From IMG/VR virus record IMGVR_UViG_3300028173_000014, positions 1 through 57,959 of that record: a stretch of DNA of 57,959 nt. The stretch is one strand, 5' to 3'. The notes under the pieces are model-generated. The model searched no databases. It saw nothing but the letters and a program-made list of their open reading frames with translations, and was not told the DNA's origin. Source of the stretch: a virus. Below are positions 49,591 through 56,938 of the stretch, piece by piece (the first letter of the stretch is position 1; each line of letters begins with the position of its first letter). Made by a program: the position numbers and the translations under genes.

Positions 49591-50075
49591 TAAAACGCCC
49601 TTGTTTGTTCAATATTTAGTGAACTTATTCTTGTTAAGTTTGCTGTACATGAGATTGTCCAATTTTTATTAAAATCTCCTGCAACTAATTGGTTCTCATT
49701 CGTACCATTTATTTCAAAATAACCTAAGTTCCAACTGATAACATCACCAATATCAGGCCTGAAACTAACATCAATTAACATATCTCGTTGAAAATGTATT
49801 GTTATATTTTGTCCCGCATCGGGTCCAAACTCATTTGATTCCCAATTGAAATCTTCTGCCTCTATGATACACGATAACTTAATTCCTGATTCATAAGTTT
49901 TACCCTCACCTGCTTCACCATACATATTTGTTGTTGTATCATATAATGAAACTCTGTAAAGTATCACATCTTGACCAATGATTCCCTCTGTTCCATCTTT
50001 GAGATTTCCCACGAGTTCATCGTTGAATCGTTTAGCTAAGTTTGTGTCTCTTGTTGGCCAATATCTACTTGCCAT
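49590..50075 (-). CDS. 14: Neck protein (T4 gp14-like)
   Basis: The 161-residue protein lies between gp13- and gp15-like genes in the conserved T4 order 13-14-15, and has a beta-rich core (ITIHFQRDMLIDVSFRPDIG). T4 gp14 is longer (256 residues). The name rests mainly on order and size; the role would be closing the head and joining the tail. Confidence 0.6.
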   Translation of the reverse strand: MASRYWPTRDTNLAKRFNDELVGNLKDGTEGIIGQDVILYRVSLYDTTTNMYGEAGEGKTYESGIKLSCIIEAEDFNWESNEFGPDAGQNITIHFQRDMLIDVSFRPDIGDVISWNLGYFEINGTNENQLVAGDFNKNWTISCTANLTRISSLNIEQTRAF

Positions 50076-50079
50076 TTGA

Positions 50080-51237
50080 TTATCCTATATAAATTGGGTA
50101 AGGAACTTTCTTTAACTTCTCTTGTAAGTTGTCGGAAACTTCTCTATCAGCTTCTAATAATGCCTTATTACTTGTTTGGTCTAACATTTCTCTCAATTGT
50201 TCTATCAATTGTTCTTTTTCTGCAGCTGCTTCTGCTCTCAAAGTATCTCCATCTAATGAGACTTCTGAACCTGGTATGGGAATACTCCCATATTTTCCCC
50301 TAATCATACCCAATAACTCTTTTGATAATGACATCCCATACTTTCTAATCCATTGTTTACCAACATCGTTGATATTAACATATTTCATATTATCATATGG
50401 TGCATTACTAATATCTGATATAGTATCGTTAGAACCACTATATCGTGTTCGTAATGCGTTATCTCTATCCGTTACCTTACTCCACTCTAACCATAGTGAA
50501 CCTGTTGCGGTACTTGTCCATCGTGGGAATATTCGTAATTTGTTATTAACTATTTCAAATGAATGTCCAGATTTTCTAATTTGGTCATTAAATTCTATTG
50601 CCTGTACTCTAAGTAAATCAGCAAATACTGGTTGTAATACAAACGATATTGCTGGTGATTTACCACCAAAGCCAAACCCATCTAACATATTATTTGTTTG
50701 ATTTCCAGTTCCAGCGTAAGGGTCAAAGTACCTTGTGATTGCTGGATTAGCTTCGTGAAATACTCTCTTAACTTCGATTGGACCACTACCACTGGTGTCT
50801 GCTATTAATTCATTTAAATCATAATCTTGTGAACCACTCGTGAGTGTAATCTTATTTTTATAAACTTCTACCTGTCCACCTACACCTGCTTCACTTCCAT
50901 AGGTTTCTGATAAGAATATCTGCTCACCCATAGTATTAGATAATCGTTTATGTGTATAATTAGAACTTGTTGATTGTCCCTTTAAACTTAATAAATTATC
51001 TTTAATATTAAATTGGTTTACTTGGGCAGAATATTCTGTAATACTTTCTTCAAAACATGCATAAAATTGTAAATCTTGTATTTCAACTGCGGTTATTGGA
51101 TAACCCAATCGTTTCGCACACCATGATGCAAATTTTGGTGCATCTGATTGGAATGTAGTATCAGTATCATAAAACCCAAATGGTGTTGATTCACTTACTG
51201 CCGAACCACTCCCTGGCCATATTGGTTCTTGTGCCAT
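50080..51237 (-). CDS. 13: Neck protein (T4 gp13-like)
   Basis: The 385-residue protein has an N-terminal helix region (APKFASWCAKRLGYPITAVE, then LQDLQFYACFEESITEYSA in outline) that I recognise from gp13 proteins of marine T4-like phages. Its C-terminus is helical (AEAAAEKEQLIEQLREMLDQ). gp13 and gp14 form the neck that closes filled heads. It is preceded by a terminator and a late-type motif, so it starts a new transcript after the capsid gene. Confidence 0.7.
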   Translation of the reverse strand: MAQEPIWPGSGSAVSESTPFGFYDTDTTFQSDAPKFASWCAKRLGYPITAVEIQDLQFYACFEESITEYSAQVNQFNIKDNLLSLKGQSTSSNYTHKRLSNTMGEQIFLSETYGSEAGVGGQVEVYKNKITLTSGSQDYDLNELIADTSGSGPIEVKRVFHEANPAITRYFDPYAGTGNQTNNMLDGFGFGGKSPAISFVLQPVFADLLRVQAIEFNDQIRKSGHSFEIVNNKLRIFPRWTSTATGSLWLEWSKVTDRDNALRTRYSGSNDTISDISNAPYDNMKYVNINDVGKQWIRKYGMSLSKELLGMIRGKYGSIPIPGSEVSLDGDTLRAEAAAEKEQLIEQLREMLDQTSNKALLEADREVSDNLQEKLKKVPYPIYIG

Positions 51238-51271
51238 ATAAATTCTCCTATAGATTGTTTAGAACTCTGCA

Positions 51272-51283
51272 ATAATAAATATC
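51272..51283 (-). promoter_or_regulatory. Late-type motif GATATTTATTAT upstream of gp13
   Basis: The motif lies just downstream of the capsid gene terminator and about 35 bases before the gp13 start, where a fresh promoter is expected. Confidence 0.55.
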
Positions 51284-51292
51284 AACGCATAG

Positions 51293-51321
51293 AAAAAGGG
51301 ATGAAAATATCATCCCTTTTT
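51293..51321. terminator. Strong terminator after the major capsid gene
   Basis: AAAAAGGGATG and CATCCCTTTTT form a perfect 11-bp stem with a 7-base loop. The U-run and A-run make it active in both directions. It lies about 60 bases after the gp23 stop. Confidence 0.9.
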
Positions 51322-51378
51322 CAGGTTGTGTGGTATTAATAAACACCACTTACGACTTTAATCTAATTAATAAATTAA

Positions 51379-53034
51379 TTAAACTAAGTTTATGTCTGCG
51401 ACCGTGACTGTTCCGTAATATTCTGGACGAACCATTTTCTTAGCGTAACGTGTCATTACCCCTTTACGTGGTGTAAAGTTTTTAGGGTCATAGACAAGTG
51501 GTGTCATAATTAATGGAACATACGGAGCATAAACCGCACCGGTTTCAAGGAAATTACTTCCTCGGAAACCACATAGGATTTTGTTCTCTAGCATGTAAGG
51601 GTTCTTATAGACAGTATATCTGTTATTAAGAGCTCCTACTTTTTGTACGCCCATTGCGAAAGATGAATTAGTAGCATCACCATTCGTATCAGCAGCATAT
51701 CCAGGAATAGACTCTATAATTGTAGCAGTTTCAGGTGATACCACGATGAAATTTGCTCCGCCTCTTAGAGTTTTTTGATGAATTGCGTTAGATACTGATT
51801 GGATTTTGTTACCCAATGTCTGGAACCAAGTTCCTTTTGTGTAAGCAGATGCGTTAGCAGCTGTTTCTTCGAAAAGACCTGTTGCAGAATTGTATTCATT
51901 ACCAACTTTTGCTGACCATTTTTCTGCTTTAGCAGAAGCGTTAGCAAACAACATATCAAGAATTTCCAAATCAATTTCCATTGAAATGTATTCACTTAAT
52001 AGTGCTGTTAATTCAGCTTCAGCATCAACTGAATGATAAGCATTTAAGTCTTGAGCAAGTTCTGGAGTCCAGACTGCTTTTAACTTACGAGTTTTCGCGA
52101 TAATCGGAATACTCTTTAATGCAATATCTAATTCAGGAATATCAATGTCACCCTCTGGGTTAGCATCTATATTTGCTGCTGTTGCTTCAAAGTCAGTTCT
52201 ATCATAATTCTGACCTTTAACTTTATGGTAAGAAACGACAACATTTGCTATTGCAGTTGCTACGTCTTTTCTTACGATAAAAGTTATTCCGGATGTAGAT
52301 GAATCATAAGTAGTGTAAGCTGGGAATATTTCATCGAAGCCTGAACCACTAATTGTGAATGCACGAACACCATCTGAGTCGAAATCACTTAATCCACCAG
52401 TGTGGATTGTTACTTTTGCCAAACCATCATCAGCTAAATAGCCAGTTGATATGGATGCGGATAAGTCTGGTTCAAAATCAACATCACCCCAGGCAGCAGA
52501 ACCAGTAGTAAAATTACCACTTGATAATGCTGCAGCTGCAGCTTGAACACCAGAATCGGTGTCGTTGATTGAATATCCAAATTTACCAGCGCCGTATAAA
52601 CCGCCAGTTGCGTCTACGTTTGAACCTGATGTGTTACCATGTACATCAGCATTATTTGTATGGTTATCTGTTTGTGCAGTACCATATTTAAAGTCAAGAT
52701 AGAAAATCAGACCTGAAGGTAAATTCATTGGCTGAACACTAACAAATTCTTGAGCAGCAAGCTCCCCAAAAATTCTTCGAACTAAAGGAAGTGCAACACC
52801 TGACCACTCTTCTGAGTTTGCAGATGTACCAGTTCTTGAGGCTTCATCAATTAATTGACGAGCTTGATTCTCAAGCAGTACTGCCATTCCATTTACTTCA
52901 TGTTCTTTGCCCATGCCTTCTAAAAGACCTGTTGGCTCCCATTTCTTGACCAATTTGCGAGTTTGTTCCAATAGTTGTCTTTGTGGATTATAACCATCCA
53001 TCAAGTTTTCTATTGTACTTAGTTTTTTACTCAT
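51379..53034 (-). CDS. 23: Major capsid protein (T4 gp23-like)
   Basis: The roughly 551-residue protein has an N-terminal LMDGYNPQRQLLEQTRKLVK prehead part and the gp23 core starting NSEEWSGVALPLVRRIFGEL, AAQEFVSVQPMNLPSGLIFY. T4 gp23 is 521 residues and loses its first 65 to the prohead protease after a hydrophobic-x-E site. The start ATG at 53032-53034 follows GGGAG; the longer frame would begin with TTG. It lies directly after the scaffold gene and is followed by a strong terminator. Confidence 0.95.
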   Translation of the reverse strand: MSKKLSTIENLMDGYNPQRQLLEQTRKLVKKWEPTGLLEGMGKEHEVNGMAVLLENQARQLIDEASRTGTSANSEEWSGVALPLVRRIFGELAAQEFVSVQPMNLPSGLIFYLDFKYGTAQTDNHTNNADVHGNTSGSNVDATGGLYGAGKFGYSINDTDSGVQAAAAALSSGNFTTGSAAWGDVDFEPDLSASISTGYLADDGLAKVTIHTGGLSDFDSDGVRAFTISGSGFDEIFPAYTTYDSSTSGITFIVRKDVATAIANVVVSYHKVKGQNYDRTDFEATAANIDANPEGDIDIPELDIALKSIPIIAKTRKLKAVWTPELAQDLNAYHSVDAEAELTALLSEYISMEIDLEILDMLFANASAKAEKWSAKVGNEYNSATGLFEETAANASAYTKGTWFQTLGNKIQSVSNAIHQKTLRGGANFIVVSPETATIIESIPGYAADTNGDATNSSFAMGVQKVGALNNRYTVYKNPYMLENKILCGFRGSNFLETGAVYAPYVPLIMTPLVYDPKNFTPRKGVMTRYAKKMVRPEYYGTVTVADINLV

Positions 53035-53054
53035 TATTGTGTCTCCCAATAGTA

Positions 53055-54182
53055 TTAAAGTATGTTAGCTAACTTTTGAAAACGATTCTTCAAATCACTA
53101 CCTTCAGATATTACATCTTTAGATGGTTTTGTTGAAGCGACTGTTTTCGAACTTGAACCTTTTGATTCCTTAATAGGTTGAGCTTTACGACCTTGGAATG
53201 ATTCTGCAAGTGTAGAATACACAAGTTTAATCTCTCTAAGATTTGCTGCTCTATCAAAAGTTTCAACAACTTTCATTTTCTGTTCGTTGGTTAGACCAAA
53301 CGCACGGAAAAGTTTGTTGGAAAACAATAGTTTCGCATTTAATAGGTTAACTTCATTTAGTTTTGAACGAAGATATTTTACAACATCTCTATGTTCCTTA
53401 ATTTCTTTCGAAAGCTTCTTCACTTCCTCAACCGAATCTTCTTCATCTTCCTCTTCAGATAATGCTCTAAGAACTTCTTCTAAATCAATATCTTCATCGA
53501 CGTCAGCATCTTCGTCAGCATGTTGTTCAGCTTCAGGTGCGGTTTCTTCCTCACCCTCGTCTCCAGCTTCTTCATCTGCCCCCTCACCTTCTGGTGCTTG
53601 CGCGCCAGTTTCGGAAGAGTCATTTGAATCGTCATCAACAGCATTATCATCTTCTCCGATATCAGATGAATCTTCCAAGTCCTCATCGACTGGTTCTTCA
53701 TCTTCTTCTTCTTTGATGTCTGCTTCTAATTCTGCAAGAATAGATTCTAAATCAAGGTCGTCCTCATCTTCAGCTTCTTCAGATTCTTCTACTGAATCAT
53801 CTTCATCTGCTTCTTCTTCGGATTCTTCCACTGCATCTTCAGATTCTTCTGCATCGTCTACTTCTTCACCTTCAGTTGAAACTGGCTCTTCAGCCGCTTC
53901 TTCATCATCAGGAACTTCAGCTTCTTCTACAGCAGCATCTTCATCAGCATGTTGGTCATCAGCAGGGGCTTCTTCAGCTCCGTCTGGTGCGTCATCTTCT
54001 TCGTAAGTTTCTTCAACTCCATCTTCAGATTCATCATCTTCGATTTCGTGTTGAATTTTCTTCGACAACATTGATTTAAGTTGTGGTGTGAATGCTTCTT
54101 CAAGTGCCATTTTAGCGTTTGCTAATGCAGTTTCTCTAACTGCTTTTGCGTCGGCAATGGCTTCTTTTAGTAAATCATCCAT
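53055..54182 (-). CDS. 22: Prohead core scaffold (gp22-like), highly acidic
   Basis: The 375-residue protein has a helical N-terminus (DLLKEAIADAKAVRETALAN), an extremely acidic low-complexity middle (about 45-250, mostly Glu and Asp), and a helical C-terminal domain with LNEVNLLNAKLLFSNKLFRA typical of marine gp22 proteins. The scaffold forms the core around which gp23 assembles and is then degraded. T4 gp22 is 269 residues; the acidic middle accounts for the extra length. Confidence 0.85.
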   Translation of the reverse strand: MDDLLKEAIADAKAVRETALANAKMALEEAFTPQLKSMLSKKIQHEIEDDESEDGVEETYEEDDAPDGAEEAPADDQHADEDAAVEEAEVPDDEEAAEEPVSTEGEEVDDAEESEDAVEESEEEADEDDSVEESEEAEDEDDLDLESILAELEADIKEEEDEEPVDEDLEDSSDIGEDDNAVDDDSNDSSETGAQAPEGEGADEEAGDEGEEETAPEAEQHADEDADVDEDIDLEEVLRALSEEEDEEDSVEEVKKLSKEIKEHRDVVKYLRSKLNEVNLLNAKLLFSNKLFRAFGLTNEQKMKVVETFDRAANLREIKLVYSTLAESFQGRKAQPIKESKGSSSKTVASTKPSKDVISEGSDLKNRFQKLANIL

Positions 54183-54251
54183 TTTGTTTCTCCATAATTG
54201 GATTTCAGTATTGTTATTAGGAACAATAATATGATTAGTTTTAATCAGGGT

Positions 54252-54336
54252 ACACTTTATGTTGTATTGAATAATACGAAAGTGTATTTAGTTTTATATA
54301 AATATACAGAAACTAAAAAATATGCACATAAAGTGT
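54252..54336. repeat. Inverted repeat between bS21 and scaffold genes
   Basis: ACACTTTATG (54252-54261) and CATAAAGTGT (54327-54336) are exact complements 65 bases apart, with a small inner hairpin (GTATT/AATAC). They lie in the 157-base gap right after the bS21 stop. It could regulate the scaffold gene or stabilise the bS21 message. Confidence 0.45.
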
Positions 54337-54339
54337 GTA

Positions 54340-54543
54340 TTATTCAGTTTCTTTTTCTTTTAATACTTTATACTTGTTTCTTAAAATAGCTTTTTTCTTT
54401 CTCTCTCTAAGAATATCGGATTTCTTACTATAGAATGAACGGTCTCTCAATTCTATCATCAACCCACTTTGCTTTACTTTTTTCTTAAAGATAGCAATTG
54501 CTTTTTCTATCGGTTGTCCTTTTCGGACTTCTACTTTTATCAA
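54340..54543 (-). CDS. rpsU: Ribosomal protein bS21
   Basis: This 67-residue protein is a clear bS21: MIKVEVRKGQPIEKAIAIFK, then KKVKQSGLMIELRDRSFYSK, with a basic C-terminus. The usual KPSVKRRRK stretch is altered to KKSDILRERKKK. bS21 sits near the mRNA exit and Shine-Dalgarno pairing region of the small subunit. Phage-encoded bS21 is known from several marine phages and may replace the host protein to favour phage messages. Its position between late structural genes would give late expression. Confidence 0.92.
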   Translation of the reverse strand: MIKVEVRKGQPIEKAIAIFKKKVKQSGLMIELRDRSFYSKKSDILRERKKKAILRNKYKVLKEKETE

Positions 54544-54558
54544 TATAACCTCTACTTG

Positions 54559-55251
54559 TTAATCTGTTTCATTATCTGCTTTGTAATTTTTGTCCACATA
54601 ATTAAAAAACGCTTTTTTCTTATCATCATCTAATTCATCTGGTGAACTAATTCCAAATTTTTTCATTGCTGCTTGAAAGAACACATCATAATCGCCCTCT
54701 TTTATATCAGCACCTTTTATATTTTTTAAACCTCTTTTAATCATAGCATCTTCTTGGTCTGCTTGTGGTTCTTCTTCATGTCCTGCTTCGTGGTCTTCGT
54801 CTCCACCATCTAATTCAAAGTATCTACCAAGAACGTGTCCCATATCTTCATACAATCCACCCATTCGTTGTTGTAGGGAATTGGATTCTTTTGCAATCTT
54901 ACCAAATGATTTTGATAAATTAGTTAACTCTTTCATATTACGATTGACCGTAACTTTATCAAACCAATCATCCGTTTCACTTAGTGTATATGATTTTGCA
55001 TTAGTTGCAATTTCGGAAAGCTTTTCAGCAATCTCTTTTAAATTATTTGGATTACTAAATACTTTACCATATTCTGTGAATTGTGTCATAGATTCTTGTA
55101 CTTGTTTAGCGGAAACCTTTTCAGAACTCCCATAGATATCTTCTACAATATCACTTAACCCTGTATGTGTTCCACCACCTATTGCGGGTATGGAAACTAC
55201 TCCACCCACGAGTGAGAAACTTTCATTTAATATATCTTTTAATTTGGCCAT
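54559..55251 (-). CDS. Putative capsid-targeted internal protein A
   Basis: The 230-residue protein opens with MAKLKDILNE, which resembles the T4 capsid-targeting sequences (for example MKTYQEFIAE) cut after the Glu by the prohead protease. The rest is helical with an acidic patch near 150-165 (GGDEDHEAGHEEE) and a C-terminal DDDKKKAFFNYVDKNYKA. No enzyme motif is seen. Location next to scaffold and capsid genes supports a prohead role. Confidence 0.6.
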   Translation of the reverse strand: MAKLKDILNESFSLVGGVVSIPAIGGGTHTGLSDIVEDIYGSSEKVSAKQVQESMTQFTEYGKVFSNPNNLKEIAEKLSEIATNAKSYTLSETDDWFDKVTVNRNMKELTNLSKSFGKIAKESNSLQQRMGGLYEDMGHVLGRYFELDGGDEDHEAGHEEEPQADQEDAMIKRGLKNIKGADIKEGDYDVFFQAAMKKFGISSPDELDDDKKKAFFNYVDKNYKADNETD

Positions 55252-55268
55252 TACATTCTCCTTTGTCG

Positions 55269-55280
55269 GTAATAAATATC
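55269..55280 (-). promoter_or_regulatory. Late-type motif GATATTTATTAC upstream of internal protein A
   Basis: The motif occupies the short gap after the gene at 55282 and about 20 bases before the start at 55251. Confidence 0.45.
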
Positions 55281-55281
55281 A

Positions 55282-55713
55282 CTATCTTCGCTTTTTACCA
55301 CCTAAATATTTACGAAATCTTTTTTCTACTTTACTCCACAAAACATTCAACATTTCAGGTACTCCTGCACTTACATCACCAGCTTTCTTACCGCCGGATT
55401 TAATTGCACGAATCATATCCATTGCATCATACTTACCATCCTTAACACTACCTAACATTATACTGATTGATTTCTGTGAAGCTTTATTTAATTCTGTTCC
55501 CATCTTCTTTACATCATCTTCTGCAAAGCTTTTAGCTTCTGTATTAGAATACTTCATCATTGCTGGATTAAACTTTCCCTTTGGTTTAGGGTCTGTATAT
55601 CCATCTAACTCTACTAATACTTGTACTAATTCATCGAGAGTATCTACATCATCTTCGCGTAATCTCCAATCTTTCCACTTTGTATTTATATTACGGATTG
55701 TATCGTGTTTCAT
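55282..55713 (-). CDS. Uncharacterised basic protein in the prohead cluster
   Basis: The 143-residue protein has a helical body and a strongly basic C-terminus (KVEKRFRKYLGGKKRR) suited to DNA or scaffold contact. It lacks the targeting-like N-terminus of its neighbours. It shares one base with the next upstream gene, so it belongs to the same operon. Confidence 0.55.
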   Translation of the reverse strand: MKHDTIRNINTKWKDWRLREDDVDTLDELVQVLVELDGYTDPKPKGKFNPAMMKYSNTEAKSFAEDDVKKMGTELNKASQKSISIMLGSVKDGKYDAMDMIRAIKSGGKKAGDVSAGVPEMLNVLWSKVEKRFRKYLGGKKRR

Positions 55714-56150
55714 TATCGTTTCCTCTTGTACATAGTAATTTTTCTTTTCATCGTTGATGATGATAATTCTTTGTTTGCATTAACTAATGCATCAACAAAT
55801 CCCATAAGAACCCCATTTCGTTTCAGTATGTATTCGATATTTTCAACATCACCCTTTTTAGCTTTTTTAGCTAAATCTATAAACTTTCGTGATAAACTAT
55901 CTTGTAGTGTCTTTAAATTTGTTACACCATATCCTTGAATAACTACTTGTGGATTCTTTGGGTCAAACTTTCCATCTTTCATATCTTGAGATACATTGTA
56001 AAGACTTTCATTTTTAAATTCTTCTTTTTTAAATGCAAAACCACCACCAGTAAATACTTTACCCATTTCCATATTTTCATTCAACTTTGCTGAACAACAA
56101 TCTTCATCACAAGAACACTCTTCCTTTATTAATTCCGTTAATTTTATCAT
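55713..56150 (-). CDS. Putative capsid-targeted internal protein B, cysteine-rich N-terminus
   Basis: The 145-residue protein begins MIKLTELIKE, then a cysteine-rich CSCDEDCC patch and AKLNE, giving two hydrophobic-x-E sites that a prohead protease could cut. The remainder is basic (TMKRKITMYKRKR at the end). The cysteine patch would be released as a short peptide if both sites are cut; a metal-binding role is possible but unproven. Confidence 0.55.
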   Translation of the reverse strand: MIKLTELIKEECSCDEDCCSAKLNENMEMGKVFTGGGFAFKKEEFKNESLYNVSQDMKDGKFDPKNPQVVIQGYGVTNLKTLQDSLSRKFIDLAKKAKKGDVENIEYILKRNGVLMGFVDALVNANKELSSSTMKRKITMYKRKR

Positions 56151-56437
56151 TAAAATGCTCCATTGATTGCATCATAATCACTAAATTTCTTTTTAGCAAA
56201 TGCGAATAGTTTTTTGTCTAATGCATCTCGGGCAATATTTGTTTCATTTGCTCGTCTTAAATAATCTTGAACTATATTAAGTCCTTCATACGCTTTCAAT
56301 AAATTTTTATCTACTTCTTTTGCTAAAGTCATTCTAGCTTCTGTATGGGCATTTCTATCAGTAAGTTGCTCTATTTTATTAATAAGAGCTCCACCAAGTT
56401 CTTTCTTTTCTGTTAGAATCTCTTTTAATTTTAACAT
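56150..56437 (-). CDS. Putative capsid-targeted internal protein C
   Basis: The 95-residue helical protein starts MLKLKEILTEKKELGGALIN, again a short amphipathic leader ending in a hydrophobic-x-E site. The rest is mainly helical with no recognised domain. It overlaps its neighbours by one base on either side. Confidence 0.55.
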   Translation of the reverse strand: MLKLKEILTEKKELGGALINKIEQLTDRNAHTEARMTLAKEVDKNLLKAYEGLNIVQDYLRRANETNIARDALDKKLFAFAKKKFSDYDAINGAF

Positions 56438-56691
56438 TATAGCTTATGCATCAATCGTTTAATTTGTTTTAAAATCTTAGCAGTACCTTGGGCATTTTGA
56501 AATACACCATAATCTGCACCAATCTTTACCAATTCATCAAGCTGGTCTCTTAAATCATATTTCATTTCTTTCCACAACTTATCACTAATATCATAGACTT
56601 TGTATTTTTTCCAACCCGTACTGATTTCGTTTAACGGAGTGTTTATTTTACCACCACCGATTCGTTTAAAAGTTTCTTTCATGTTACTCAT
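56437..56691 (-). CDS. Small protein of the prohead cluster (RIGGG leader)
   Basis: The 84-residue protein starts MSNMKETFKRIGGGKINTPL followed by NE, a possible cleavage site. Its leader resembles the 15-residue frame at 56891-56938 (KKEFNRIGG). The body is helical and basic. It overlaps the next upstream gene by four bases. Confidence 0.5.
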   Translation of the reverse strand: MSNMKETFKRIGGGKINTPLNEISTGWKKYKVYDISDKLWKEMKYDLRDQLDELVKIGADYGVFQNAQGTAKILKQIKRLMHKL

Positions 56692-56894
56692 TTCATTCTC
56701 CCAAAAATTTTAGTTAATCTTTCTACCATCTCAATTACTCCTGGTAGACTCCGATGATATTTTTCTGCCCACTTTTCTGGGTTTCTAATTTTTTTCAATG
56801 AACCCTCAAGTTCTTCAAGTGCATAATTTATAGCTTTACCAGCATCTTCCTGGTCAATATATTTTAATTCTAATAATTGTTTTAATTTAATCAT
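56688..56894 (-). CDS. Small helical protein of the prohead cluster
   Basis: The 68-residue protein begins MIKLKQLLELKYIDQEDAGK, which has the same amphipathic leader pattern as its neighbours but without the Glu at the expected cut site. The rest is helical (YALEELEGSLKKIRNPEKWA). Function unknown. Confidence 0.5.
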   Translation of the reverse strand: MIKLKQLLELKYIDQEDAGKAINYALEELEGSLKKIRNPEKWAEKYHRSLPGVIEMVERLTKIFGRMK

Positions 56895-56938
56895 CTTGAA
56901 CTCCCGCCAATTCTATTAAATTCTTTTTTAAAATCCAT
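56891..56938 (-). CDS. 15-codon frame MDFKKEFNRIGGSSR
   Basis: An ATG overlapping the upstream stop (TAATG) opens 15 codons whose TGA overlaps the next start (ATGA). The peptide resembles the start of the protein at 56437-56691 (MKETFKRIGGGK), so it is probably the stub of a lost paralogue, perhaps retained as a coupling leader. CGGGAG inside it serves as ribosome site for the next gene. Confidence 0.4.
   Translation of the reverse strand: MDFKKEFNRIGGSSR

Noticed and set aside
50129-50701. 190-residue plus-strand frame opposite gp13
   Set aside because: Shadow of the gp13-like gene; low-complexity translation without recognisable domain, ribosome site or promoter.
53287-54006. 239-residue serine-rich plus-strand frame
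   Set aside because: It is the exact antisense of the acidic scaffold gene; GAA/GAT-rich codons read as TTC/ATC/TCT on the other strand. It has no ribosome site or promoter.
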